Source: Roseiarcus sp963835215 (lineage in GTDB: Bacteria > Pseudomonadota > Alphaproteobacteria > Rhizobiales > Beijerinckiaceae). From it: DNA of 64,000 nucleotides. The DNA is taken from positions 434,001 through 498,000 of the forward strand of contig CAWIES010000002.1 of NCBI GenBank assembly GCA_963835215.1, in the 5' to 3' direction. Every line of letters begins with the position of its first letter. Within the stretch, counting starts at the first letter, position 1. This document shows, piece by piece, positions 7,981 through 16,213 of this stretch. The translations under genes were made by a program, and so were the position numbers. The notes under the pieces are model-generated. The model saw nothing but the letters and a program-made list of their open reading frames with translations. It ran no database searches and was not told the origin of the DNA.

Positions 7981-10671
7981 ATGCAACTTACAAAAACAGT
8001 ATATTTTCGCGATTACCCTTCAAATGGAAGTAAAACATCCGGTTTGACTATATCGTTTCCAGAAAGCGATATGCTCCTGCATGGCTATGTCGAGCGCCTG
8101 AGCAGCTATAGTCTGCGGCGAATCATAGGCTATGAATTGTATGCAGAGCTGGAGCAGGCCGCCAAGCGCGCCGAGAGTCCGGTTGCAACCTATGTCCGCA
8201 CTCTGCTTGCAAAAGGCGCGAACGGTCACGCCCACGGACAGGGAATGGACAGGCGTACCGCGCTCCAGGCGACCTTTCGCGGTGGGAAAGGTAGCCCGCT
8301 GCACGACTGGTTCCCGTATCTGGAAGGCTATTCTCCGGATTTCGTCGGTTCGATCATCTCAGAGTTTGCCGGCATGGCAAAAACCATCCTCGATCCTTTC
8401 TGCGGGTCGGGGACGACGGCGCTCGTAGCCGCCCTACAAGGGCGTCAAGGGCTCTATACCGAGGTAAATCCGGTCTGCCAGTTCGTCATCGCGGCCAAGT
8501 CATCCGCGTTGGCCATGGCGGCGCGCAAGCGCCACGCGTTGTCCGGGCGCCTTCTGGAAATTCACGACGATCTCGCGGCTATTCTGAAGAAATGCGCGCC
8601 AGATACCGCGCTCCGCTCAGCTTATGAGAGCGCATTCCCCGGCCGCGCTTCGTTTGATGCGGTCGCCTTCGATCACATCCTGCGTGCGCGCACAGCGGCG
8701 GACAACCTTACATCTGAAAATGCGGCGCTTGGCGTGCTTTTCACTGTCGCCGTGATTCGCAGCCTTGTTCCTGGTTCACTGCTCGTTCGCAGAGGCGATC
8801 TGCGCTTCCGGACAGCGCAGGAGCTCGGCCGCGAGAAGCCCTGCTTTCTGACCACGCTGCACGACAGCCTGCGCATTATCGCCAGCGATCTCGTGGACTG
8901 TGAGACGGCCAGCGGAACGGTACAGTTCATGGGCGCAGATGCGCGCAACCTGCATGCGTCTATCACCACACCCGTTGATGCGATAATCACCAGCCCCCCC
9001 TACCTGAACGGTACAAACTATTTTCGCAATACAAAGCTGGAGCTGTGGTTCCTGCGGCAGTTGAGCGACAAGAATCAACTGCGCGTCTATCGCGATGCCG
9101 CTATCACGTCGGGTATCAACGATGTGACGGTGGGTAAATCGCTGGGCAACGGCGCAGGTGTGCTGTCGCCATCACTTGTCGACACAATCGAAGCTCTCGA
9201 AGAAGATGCCTACGACATGCGTATTCCCATGATGGTGGAAGCGTATTTTCGTGAGATGGCTGTCGTGCTCCAGAACTTTAAAAAGGTCTCTCACAGCGAT
9301 ACGGTTGTCGCCATCGACCTGGGAGATTCGTGCTACGGCGAGATATGGGTCCCTACCCACGATATCATCTGCGACTTGATGGCAGAGAACGGCTTTGATC
9401 GTTCGGACCTTGTCGTCTTGCGAGAACGGCAGTCACGCGGCGGCAGCAAGCTTTCGCAGACCTTGCAGATTTTTCGGCCTGTATCGGTTAAGCCGCCCGG
9501 GAAGGCGCGGTCCGCAAAGCCAGCGTACACCAAGGTCAACGATCGCCTCGCCAAATGGAATACGTTTCGCGAAGACTTACCGCACCAGCGCGGGGAAATG
9601 GCGAAGCGGAACTGGGGGCACCCGTGGCACTCGCTATGCTCTTATCAGGGCAAGCTTAAAGCCTCTATCGCGCATACCCTGACACACGCACTGCTGCCTG
9701 AGCGGGGCGGGCGTATGCTTGATCCGTTCTCGGGGGTGGGCACGATCCCGTTTGAAGCGCGACTGCAAGGGCACGAGGCGTTCGGCTTCGATATTAGCCC
9801 CGCCGCGATTGCTATATCGCGAGCCAAACTTGAGCCGGTGAATAGCGGCGAGGTCGAGCGCGTTATGAAGGCGCTCGCCGCGTACATCGAGAAGCAGCAA
9901 TCACGCCCGATCGATATTGATGTCCTGAACACCATTCGTTTCAACGGACCCTTGCCTACTTATTTTCATCCGCAGACTTTGAAGGAGATCGTGGCGGCGC
10001 GTGCGTTCTTCGCAAAAAACCCTCCGGTCAGCGGCGCGCAGTCTCTTGTGTTTGCAGCGATGCTGCATGTGCTGCACGGCAATCGTCCCTATGCCTTGAG
10101 TCGCAGGTCGCATCCGATCACGCCCTTCGCCCCTACGGGCGACTTCGAGTATCGCGGTGTGATAGACCGGGTGCGGCAGAAGGTTGATCGCGCCTTGCGC
10201 GATGCCGCCGCAGAGAATTTGCCGAGGGGTCGATCCTTCGCTCAGGATGCCACAGCTGCATGGCCTGATGAGGTGTCGGGTCTTGACGCAATCATTACGT
10301 CTCCCCCGTTTTTCGACAGTACCCGCTTCCATACTGCCAATTGGATGCGCCTGTGGTTCGCCGGCTGGGAAGCGCGAGACTTTTCTGAAAAGCCCGCAAC
10401 GTTTGTCGATGAAAGACAAAAGCGCAGTTTTGCGATTTACGATTCTATTTTCTCACAGGGGGCGGAGCGTCTGAAGGAAGGCGGCTACTTCGCCGTCCAC
10501 CTCGGCAAAAGCGCGAAGTGCGATATGGCAGCCGCCCTTACGGGCGTGGGAGGCCAATATCTGGACCTTATCGACTTATTCGCCGAAAGCGTCGAGCACT
10601 GCGAAAGCCACGGCATCCGCGACAAGGGGACGGTTACCCATCACCAATATCTTCTGTTCCAGCGGCGATAG
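7981..10671 (+). CDS. Tandem (two-catalytic-domain) amino-DNA methyltransferase
   Basis: An 896-residue SAM-dependent DNA methyltransferase with two complete catalytic cores in one chain. Core 1 has motif I ILDPFCGSGTT (residue ~138) and motif IV ITSPPYLNGTNYF (~338). Core 2 has a motif-X-like HSLCSYQGKLKASIAHTL, motif I MLDPFSGVGTIPFEA (~581) and motif IV ITSPPFFDSTRFH (~774). Both cores run motif I before motif IV with about 190-200 residues between, probably holding target recognition. TSPPY/F is more usual for N4-cytosine than N6-adenine enzymes, but base specificity is not certain. The first ~125 residues are family-specific. Codon use is less GC-biased than in the flanking genes. The 3' end overlaps the convergent HNH gene by 38 nt. 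Confidence 0.88.
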   Translation: MQLTKTVYFRDYPSNGSKTSGLTISFPESDMLLHGYVERLSSYSLRRIIGYELYAELEQAAKRAESPVATYVRTLLAKGANGHAHGQGMDRRTALQATFRGGKGSPLHDWFPYLEGYSPDFVGSIISEFAGMAKTILDPFCGSGTTALVAALQGRQGLYTEVNPVCQFVIAAKSSALAMAARKRHALSGRLLEIHDDLAAILKKCAPDTALRSAYESAFPGRASFDAVAFDHILRARTAADNLTSENAALGVLFTVAVIRSLVPGSLLVRRGDLRFRTAQELGREKPCFLTTLHDSLRIIASDLVDCETASGTVQFMGADARNLHASITTPVDAIITSPPYLNGTNYFRNTKLELWFLRQLSDKNQLRVYRDAAITSGINDVTVGKSLGNGAGVLSPSLVDTIEALEEDAYDMRIPMMVEAYFREMAVVLQNFKKVSHSDTVVAIDLGDSCYGEIWVPTHDIICDLMAENGFDRSDLVVLRERQSRGGSKLSQTLQIFRPVSVKPPGKARSAKPAYTKVNDRLAKWNTFREDLPHQRGEMAKRNWGHPWHSLCSYQGKLKASIAHTLTHALLPERGGRMLDPFSGVGTIPFEARLQGHEAFGFDISPAAIAISRAKLEPVNSGEVERVMKALAAYIEKQQSRPIDIDVLNTIRFNGPLPTYFHPQTLKEIVAARAFFAKNPPVSGAQSLVFAAMLHVLHGNRPYALSRRSHPITPFAPTGDFEYRGVIDRVRQKVDRALRDAAAENLPRGRSFAQDATAAWPDEVSGLDAIITSPPFFDSTRFHTANWMRLWFAGWEARDFSEKPATFVDERQKRSFAIYDSIFSQGAERLKEGGYFAVHLGKSAKCDMAAALTGVGGQYLDLIDLFAESVEHCESHGIRDKGTVTHHQYLLFQRR

Positions 10672-11668
10672 CGCCACGCAAGATGTCAGCATTCTTGCGC
10701 CAGTCGGGAGATATCCGGGCAGAACTATCCAGAAAGTCGAAGCCTGTTGCGCTCAGGATGCGGTTGCGCAGCCGCAGCAGCTCGTGCGGATAGCGGGCAA
10801 ATTTCTCAAACAGCGTCTCAACAAAATCGGGATTCTTCAGCCAGTCGAGTGCCTGAGGATTGAAGGCCGGCGCGCCAGCCATTAGGCGGTAGTCGATGCC
10901 GGTCAGTGCCGAGAGCTTGCGAAGCTCGCCGTCACTGTAATAGGCACCGGGCCATTTCTCCGCCTTTTCACCATTGTGGTCGCGGCAAAGCAGCGTCGCG
11001 TTGTTGGTCGTCAACGGCCACAGGTAGAAAACGGGTAACGTATGATCGAGATTGCCGCGCTTCTGTTCCGCATCCGAATCAAGGTCGCCGGCCAGATCGA
11101 CCCCGCACCGGAAACATTGGCAGCCGAAGCGCTTGTAGATCGCGGTGACGTCTAGCTTCTCTGGCTCCTCGAACTGGGTATACAGGCGGCGCTTCTGGCT
11201 GGCTTCTCTGTGTTGTTCGACAAGCCGCGTCTGGTTTTTGATGCTGTTATAGACCTGCTTGCATAGCGCGCATTCGCCCTGCCGACCGCTCGTGCGTGCG
11301 CCGTGCCGATCGAATTGCTGCAGAGGCTTCATGGCTCCGCAAACTATGCAGTACTTATAGCGCGGCGATTCCTTGATGTAGTCATCGTGTAATATCTGGA
11401 ATGCACCCTCCTCTACCTTGATGTCATCCCGCAGCAATTCGTAGTCATAGAGGCTGAAGGTTTCGCCGGCAGCGTGGGTGAAGCCGCATTTTTCGCACAC
11501 GATCGAGAAATCCGGACCGATTTCGTCTTCGCGAACGAAGATATGGTTTGTGCAATATTTGCTCAGGCACTGGAATCCGCGAAACACCCGGTCGCCCATG
11601 CCTTTGACATGGTCAGGATTTTGGAAATTCGAACGAACGACTTTGGTATAGCTCTGCCGGCGCGCCAT
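10634..11668 (-). CDS. Zinc-finger HNH endonuclease
   Basis: A 344-residue probable nuclease. Three cysteine groups precede the active site: C34/C39/C58/C61, C107/C110/C133/C136 (CIVC...CALC) and C183-C188 (CQCFRCG). The HNH core is LDHTLPVFYLWP (D208-H209), N223 in TTNNATLLC, and C228-x2-H231-N232, the beta-beta-alpha-metal arrangement. The zinc ribbons probably bind DNA. It lies head-to-head with the PD-(D/E)XK gene and tail-to-tail with the methyltransferase, so it is most likely the restriction partner or one of two. It could also be a nicking subunit. I do not recognise a named family. Confidence 0.8.
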   Translation of the reverse strand: MARRQSYTKVVRSNFQNPDHVKGMGDRVFRGFQCLSKYCTNHIFVREDEIGPDFSIVCEKCGFTHAAGETFSLYDYELLRDDIKVEEGAFQILHDDYIKESPRYKYCIVCGAMKPLQQFDRHGARTSGRQGECALCKQVYNSIKNQTRLVEQHREASQKRRLYTQFEEPEKLDVTAIYKRFGCQCFRCGVDLAGDLDSDAEQKRGNLDHTLPVFYLWPLTTNNATLLCRDHNGEKAEKWPGAYYSDGELRKLSALTGIDYRLMAGAPAFNPQALDWLKNPDFVETLFEKFARYPHELLRLRNRILSATGFDFLDSSARISPDWRKNADILRGAIAAGTEDIGDG

Positions 11669-11780
11669 ATTGCCTCTTCAATTTTCCCCTCAAGGGAGTC
11701 AGACTTGGCGAGAAAACTCAAGAAAAGAATCACCTGCCTGGTTGAGCGCGGGCAAGACGGCAGGTGATGAGGGGGCTGGT

Positions 11781-13121
11781 TTGACTTTTGCGGAACTGAG
11801 AGCGGCCCTCACAGCGCGTCTCGATGAAGGAGACCGCGGCGACAGGGCCTGGTGGCTGCTGACGCGCGTTCATCTCAGCGCCGTCCGTTTGCAGCGGATC
11901 GCTTCGTATCTTTACGATGCCGGTGCCGCCCGGGAATTGACCCTGACGCCCGGACACTACCGAAATCTGGCGCGTGCGTTGGATATCGATACAGCTGACC
12001 CGGCTGTTGTCATCAACCGCCATTATTTCCTTGCGATGGACAACCCGCTCCGTCTGCTGGAGCGCGTAGACAGAAGGCGCTGGCAGGATATCCGGCTAAC
12101 GTCTGCCGGCGTCGCCTTGGCAACGGAAACCGACACCGTCCGCGTTCTGGAAAAGCAGCTCAGCGAGGTCACGTTCTGCCGCACCCCGTGGTACTCTCAG
12201 GGACGGGCGGACGAGTATGCGGCCTTCAATGTACGCCCCTATCCGGCGATCCTCGAAGTCATGCGACGCAGCGGCGGCTCAGTCGATGTCGATGAGTTCG
12301 ACCTGTTTGTCTCCCGCATCCGGACAGATGCTGAAATCCCGGTCGCCATTGACCGCATTCAAGCCTTCAGGCCGCTGTCGGAGCCGCAGAAGCAGATCCT
12401 GCGCCAACTCGTAGAAGACAGGATGCCAGGTGGCGGCGGGAATGATCCCCGGAAGCCGTACAACAACTGGCGTGACATGGCGCGCCATACGTTCTCGCTG
12501 TTCGCCCTCGGGGGGAGCGCGGTGCGCTTGGACAACGCACTATTTCTGACAGCCGAGCTGGCTCGTCCCGCAGCGCGCGCTGCGCCGGCTGGGCGGGCTC
12601 TCGCAGGCGCGCAGCGGCGGCCCGCACCGCCCGTGCCCGCGCAGGCCCCTGCTGCGCCGCGACCGCGCGTACCGACGGTGCTGCGCATCCCAACTGCCTT
12701 GGCACCGGAGGATTTACTCACCCCGCCTTCAGCGCCGCAGAGTAATAGCGGTACGGACGCAGAGCTTCTAATCGGCAAGATTTTTGCCTCGAACGGTTGG
12801 GAAGTTGTCTATTACAATCAGCGGCGTGGCTACGGATTCGATCTATGGGTACGGAAAGCGGGGCAAGCTTTCATCGTAGAGGTCAAGAGCTTTGTCGGCC
12901 AGGGTGCCAGCGTCACCCTCACAGCGCTGGAACACCAGGCGGCACAACATCACGGGAGTAATTTTCTCTTGGTAGTAGTCGAGGACACTAACGGCCATAG
13001 CCCTGCTATTCATGTAATCCAGGATCCGGCATCCGCCCTGCGTTTCCGCGAAGCGCAGACCACGCAGTTCAGTGTCGGGCGGGCATCATGGCTGCCGATC
13101 GCTGCGGCACTGGAAGTGTGA
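11781..13121 (+). CDS. PD-(D/E)XK restriction endonuclease-like protein
   Basis: The C-terminal ~130 residues form a restriction-endonuclease fold: TDAELLIGKIFASNGWEVVYY, then GYGFDLWVRKAGQAFIVEVKSF, giving the D...ExK catalytic signature (D codon at 12840, E-V-K at 12879-12887). This resembles Mrr/DUF3883-type nuclease modules. The N-terminal ~230 residues look helical and winged-helix-like and could recognise DNA. A proline/alanine-rich linker (about 12560-12700) joins the two parts. Start choice: TTG at 11781 has GAGGGGG just upstream. The frame stays open to a TTG at 11670, only one base from the divergent HNH start codon. Confidence 0.75.
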   Translation: MTFAELRAALTARLDEGDRGDRAWWLLTRVHLSAVRLQRIASYLYDAGAARELTLTPGHYRNLARALDIDTADPAVVINRHYFLAMDNPLRLLERVDRRRWQDIRLTSAGVALATETDTVRVLEKQLSEVTFCRTPWYSQGRADEYAAFNVRPYPAILEVMRRSGGSVDVDEFDLFVSRIRTDAEIPVAIDRIQAFRPLSEPQKQILRQLVEDRMPGGGGNDPRKPYNNWRDMARHTFSLFALGGSAVRLDNALFLTAELARPAARAAPAGRALAGAQRRPAPPVPAQAPAAPRPRVPTVLRIPTALAPEDLLTPPSAPQSNSGTDAELLIGKIFASNGWEVVYYNQRRGYGFDLWVRKAGQAFIVEVKSFVGQGASVTLTALEHQAAQHHGSNFLLVVVEDTNGHSPAIHVIQDPASALRFREAQTTQFSVGRASWLPIAAALEV

Positions 13122-13250
13122 GAATAGAAACATGTGCGGTTCGGGCATTTAGCTGTCTCAAGGACGACCATTTCAGTGAGTGGAGTGTTAGCCCGAAGGT
13201 CTGCTATGGGCGCAAAGCCGTCGTTCAAACTGACCGCCGACCGCAGCTCG

Positions 13251-14051
13251 CTAAATCCCCGCGTACCACTCGTAGCCGCGGTCTTCCCAGAACCCGCCCT
13301 GCCCGAGGCCGAGCGCGGCGAAGCTGTCGAGCGCTTCGATCTTCATGACGTATTTCGCCATCTTGTAGCCGAGCTGGCGCTCGACCCTGAGGCGCAGCGG
13401 CGCGCCGTGTTCGACCGGCAGCGGCGCGCCATTCATCGCATAGGCGAGGATGGTCTGCGGATGCGCGGCGTCGATGAGATCGATCGATTCGTAATATTGG
13501 CCGGTGCCGTCTAGCGTCTGTTCGAGCTGATCGGCGCAATAGAAGACGATGAAGCGCGCCTGCGGCTTGAGGCGCGCGGCGGCGAGCACGCTCATCAACG
13601 GCGCGCCGGTCCATTCGCCGATGCAGCTCCAGCCTTCGACGCAATCGTGGCGGGTGATCTGGGTGCGCGCGGGCAGCGCGCGCAAGTCGGCGAGCGACAG
13701 CTTGAGCGGGTTTTCGACCAGACCGCCCACCTCCAGTTTCCAGTCGGCGAAATTATTGGCGACCGCGGTCAGGTAGTTGGGGTCGTCGGGCGAGATCGAG
13801 CCGTTGGGGCGGAAATAGGCCGAGATGTCGGCGCGGCTGTATTCGGGCGCGAGCGCCTCGCGTGGCGCGAGCAGCGCGCGCTGGACGAAACGCGTCAGGT
13901 TCTCCGCCGAATCGACAATCCCCAAGACGTCAGGGTCGCGCGCATCGAAATCGCAACCGGCGAGCGACAACGCGCCCCCGCCGGCGATCAGCCTCAGCAA
14001 GGTCTCGCGGCGCGTGAGGAGCGATTTAGACTTTGGCGTCTTGGGCCGCAT
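13251..14051 (-). CDS. Molybdopterin-dependent sulfite-oxidase-family oxidoreductase
   Basis: A 266-residue exported protein of the YedY/MsrP and sulfite-oxidase molybdopterin fold. The N-terminus has a twin-arginine signal (LLTRRETLLRLIAGGGALSLAGC). The cofactor ligand cysteine is probably in ITRHDCVEGWSCIGEWTGAPL. In the family such enzymes reduce oxidised methionine residues or other S/N-oxides, or oxidise sulfite, in the periplasm. It overlaps the upstream cytochrome b561 gene by 26 nt, and that protein probably supplies electrons. Both follow a candidate ECF promoter, suggesting a role in an envelope oxidative-damage response. Confidence 0.85.
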   Translation of the reverse strand: MRPKTPKSKSLLTRRETLLRLIAGGGALSLAGCDFDARDPDVLGIVDSAENLTRFVQRALLAPREALAPEYSRADISAYFRPNGSISPDDPNYLTAVANNFADWKLEVGGLVENPLKLSLADLRALPARTQITRHDCVEGWSCIGEWTGAPLMSVLAAARLKPQARFIVFYCADQLEQTLDGTGQYYESIDLIDAAHPQTILAYAMNGAPLPVEHGAPLRLRVERQLGYKMAKYVMKIEALDSFAALGLGQGGFWEDRGYEWYAGI

Positions 14052-14754
14052 GCTCGTCCTCCTCGATCCGATAGCGCCCGGTGATCATCGAGACGATGTT
14101 GTTGATCGGCCCGGACAGCACGACCATCGCCAGATGCACGAGAAGAAACGCGACGAGGAAGCTCGCGAGCAGGAAATGGATCGTGCGCGCCGATTGCCGT
14201 CCGCCGAACAGCTCGAGCAGCCAGGGAAAGGCGGCGTCCATCGCCGGCGACATGGTCAGCCCCGCGAGGATCAGCACGGGAAAGGCGGCGATCGCGGCGA
14301 GATAGGCGAGCTTCTGCAGCACGTTGTAGCGCAGCGCCTCGTCGCCCTTGGGAAAGCGTAAGCGCGCGTGATCGATGATGGCGCGCGGAATATCCCTGAT
14401 ATCCCGGCCGTTGACGAAGAAGTCGCGGATGTGCCGGCGCAGGAACAATTCGCCAAAATAGAGCGCGCCATTGAAGACCAGCAGCCAGGCGAAGAAGAAG
14501 TGCCAGCGCCGCCCCGTCGCCAGATCCTGGATCTGCGGCAGCGTCATCCACGAGGGAAATCCGTTGGGCGCCAGCGACAGGAACGAGTGATCGAAATCGG
14601 TCGCCCAGCCCCAATTGAGCATCGGGTGGGCGTTGAAGATCTGCATCCCGCTCGCCAGCAAACCGAAAAAGCAGATCGCGTTGATCCAGTGGCAGATCCG
14701 GGTCACCGGGGAATGGCGATAGACGACCCGCGGCTCGCTTTGGACTTTGTTCAT
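14026..14754 (-). CDS. Cytochrome b561-type membrane electron carrier
   Basis: A 242-residue integral membrane di-heme cytochrome b of the bacterial b561 / hydrogenase-b type. It begins VVYRHSPVTRICHWINAICFFGLLASG, with a heme-ligand histidine in the first helix, and has further transmembrane helices at WHFFFAWLLVFNGALYF, LAYLAAIAAFPVLILAGL and TIHFLLASFLVAFLLVHLAMV with more histidines. It is expected to pass electrons from the quinone pool to the periplasmic molybdoenzyme encoded next. GGGGGGAGAGGG precedes the ATG. Confidence 0.88.
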   Translation of the reverse strand: MNKVQSEPRVVYRHSPVTRICHWINAICFFGLLASGMQIFNAHPMLNWGWATDFDHSFLSLAPNGFPSWMTLPQIQDLATGRRWHFFFAWLLVFNGALYFGELFLRRHIRDFFVNGRDIRDIPRAIIDHARLRFPKGDEALRYNVLQKLAYLAAIAAFPVLILAGLTMSPAMDAAFPWLLELFGGRQSARTIHFLLASFLVAFLLVHLAMVVLSGPINNIVSMITGRYRIEEDEHAAQDAKV

Positions 14755-14788
14755 CGTCCCTCTCCCCCCGTCTTCCTCGCGCCTTTCT

Positions 14789-14816
14789 TATACGCCCGCG
14801 CAGAGCGGAAGTTTCA
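14789..14816 (-). promoter_or_regulatory. Candidate ECF-sigma promoter for the cytochrome b561 operon
   Basis: On the minus strand TGAAAC (14816-14811) is followed by 16 bp and CGTATA (14794-14789). AAC in the -35 and CGT in the -10 are hallmarks of ECF sigma promoters. The -10 ends 35 nt from the cytochrome ATG. The same elements and spacing recur in the opposite orientation at 14853-14880. Confidence 0.65.
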
Positions 14817-14852
14817 CGCCGAGGGCGCCGCGAAGACTTTTTTCACCAACAC

Positions 14853-14880
14853 TGAAACCTTGGCCCGGGCGCCCCGTAAT
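14853..14880 (+). promoter_or_regulatory. Candidate ECF-sigma promoter for the fasciclin gene
   Basis: TGAAAC (14853-14858), 16 bp, then CGTAAT (14875-14880). It matches the opposite-strand promoter at 14789-14816 in both elements and spacer length. A leader of about 60 nt separates it from the fasciclin ATG at 14946, which has GGAGAG as ribosome-binding site. Confidence 0.65.
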
Positions 14881-14945
14881 CCCTGTGTCCCAATCGAAGG
14901 GACCCACGACACAGGCCCAACGGGCCGAGATTACTGGAGAGAGTC

Positions 14946-15521
14946 ATGCAGTCCAAGATTTCCCTGCGCGCCGTTGCGCTCGCCGCCGGCCTCGCCTTCG
15001 CCGCCCCCCTGGCGATCGTCCCCGTCTACGCTGCGATGACCGTGATGGTCGGCGGCGCGCCGATGTATCCCAGCAAGAACATCGTCGAGAACGCCGTCAA
15101 CTCGAAGGACCACACGACCCTCGTCGCCGCGGTCAAGGCCGCCGGCCTGGTCGACACGCTCGAAGGCGCCGGACCGTTCACCGTGTTCGCGCCGACCAAC
15201 GAAGCCTTCGCCGCTCTGCCCAAGGGCACCGTCGAAACGCTGCTCAAGCCCGAGAACAAGGGCAAGCTGACCGCGATCCTGACCTATCATGTCGTCGCCG
15301 GCCACCTGACCGCGGCCGACATCGCCAGCCAGATCGACGCGGTCGGCGGCAAGCTGATGCTCAAGACCGTGCAAGGCGAAGACCTCACCTTTGAGCGCAT
15401 GGGCAAGTCGGGCATCACCGTCACCGACGCCAAGGGCGACGTCGCCCGCATCACGATCGCCGACGTTCTGCAGTCGAACGGCGTCATCCAGGTCATCAAC
15501 AAGGTGCTGATTCCGGGCTGA
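14946..15521 (+). CDS. Secreted fasciclin (FAS1) domain protein
   Basis: A 191-residue protein with a Sec signal peptide (MQSKISLRAVALAAGLAFAAPLAIVPVYA) and one FAS1 domain: NIVENAVNSKDHTTLVAAVKAAGL, GPFTVFAPTNEAFAALP, LTAILTYHVVAGHLTAADI and VIQVINKVLIPG, which are the FAS1 H1 and H2 blocks. FAS1 domains act in adhesion or as envelope proteins. Fasciclin proteins are established targets of SigK/RskA in mycobacteria, and the sigma/RskA-type pair encoded next door fits that pattern. Confidence 0.93.
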   Translation: MQSKISLRAVALAAGLAFAAPLAIVPVYAAMTVMVGGAPMYPSKNIVENAVNSKDHTTLVAAVKAAGLVDTLEGAGPFTVFAPTNEAFAALPKGTVETLLKPENKGKLTAILTYHVVAGHLTAADIASQIDAVGGKLMLKTVQGEDLTFERMGKSGITVTDAKGDVARITIADVLQSNGVIQVINKVLIPG

Positions 15522-15553
15522 GCCCGCTCGCGATGAAGCTCTTTCGCGGCGAA

Positions 15554-15582
15554 CGGGCGCCCCTCGGGGCGCCCGTTTTCTT
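15554..15582 (+). terminator. Intrinsic terminator after the fasciclin gene
   Basis: A perfect 10-bp inverted repeat, CGGGCGCCCC / GGGGCGCCCG with a two-base centre, is followed by TTTTCTT. It sits 33 nt after the fasciclin stop and separates that gene from the sigma operon. Confidence 0.85.
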
Positions 15583-15626
15583 CCCCAAGGTTGCGCCGAG
15601 ACAAGGCGGCGGCCTAGATTTGCCGG

Positions 15627-16213
15627 ATGTCCAACGCCCCACAGGCGCCCACCGCGACAAATCCGGCCGCCGACAACGAAGATCTCGTCGGGCTGCTACG
15701 CCGCATCGCCGCGCGCGACGCGTCGGCCTTCGCGGCGCTTTACAACCAGACTCACGCCCTGCTCTATGGCGTCGTGGCCCGTATTCTGACGCGCGGCGAC
15801 GCCAGCGGCGAGGCGCTCCAGGAGGCCTATGTGCGCATCTGGGAAAAGGCGAGCGACTTCGATTCCGCCAAGGGATCGCCGATTGCCTGGATGGCGACCA
15901 TCGCTCGCAATCGTGCGCTCGACGAAGTGCGCCGCGTTCGCCCGACCTCGCTCGAGGACATGCCCGACGGTTTCGAGCCGGCCGCCGAGACTGTCGATCC
16001 GCTGGCGGCGCGAGCGCGATCCGAGCGCCTGTCTTCGCTGCTCGATTGCCTCGGCGGCGCTCGAAGCGGAGCGGCGCGAAATTCTGCTGCTCGCCTATTA
16101 CCGCGGCTTCAGCCGCGAGGCGCTGGCGCGCCGTTTTGACCGGCCGGTGCCGACGATCAAGACCTGGCTGCGCCGCGAGCCTGATCCAACTGCGGGAGTG
16201 TCTGGAGTCATGA
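15627..16213 (+). CDS. ECF RNA polymerase sigma factor (two apparent frameshifts)
   Basis: The reconstructed protein is an ECF sigma factor of about 194 residues. Region 2 reads DASAFAALYNQTHALLYGVVARIL...EALQEAYVRIWEKASDFD, and region 4 reads ALEAERREILLLAYYRGFSREALARRFDRPVPTIKTWLRR, ending SLIQLRECLES. The coding signal changes frame twice. Removing one G near 16053 restores LLDCLAALEAERRE, and one G near 16177 restores the TWLRRSLIQLRECLES ending at TGA 16211-16213. Both look like sequencing errors. The stop overlaps the anti-sigma ATG (ATGA), indicating translational coupling. It is the likely factor for the TGAAAC-N16-CGTA promoters. Confidence 0.85.
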
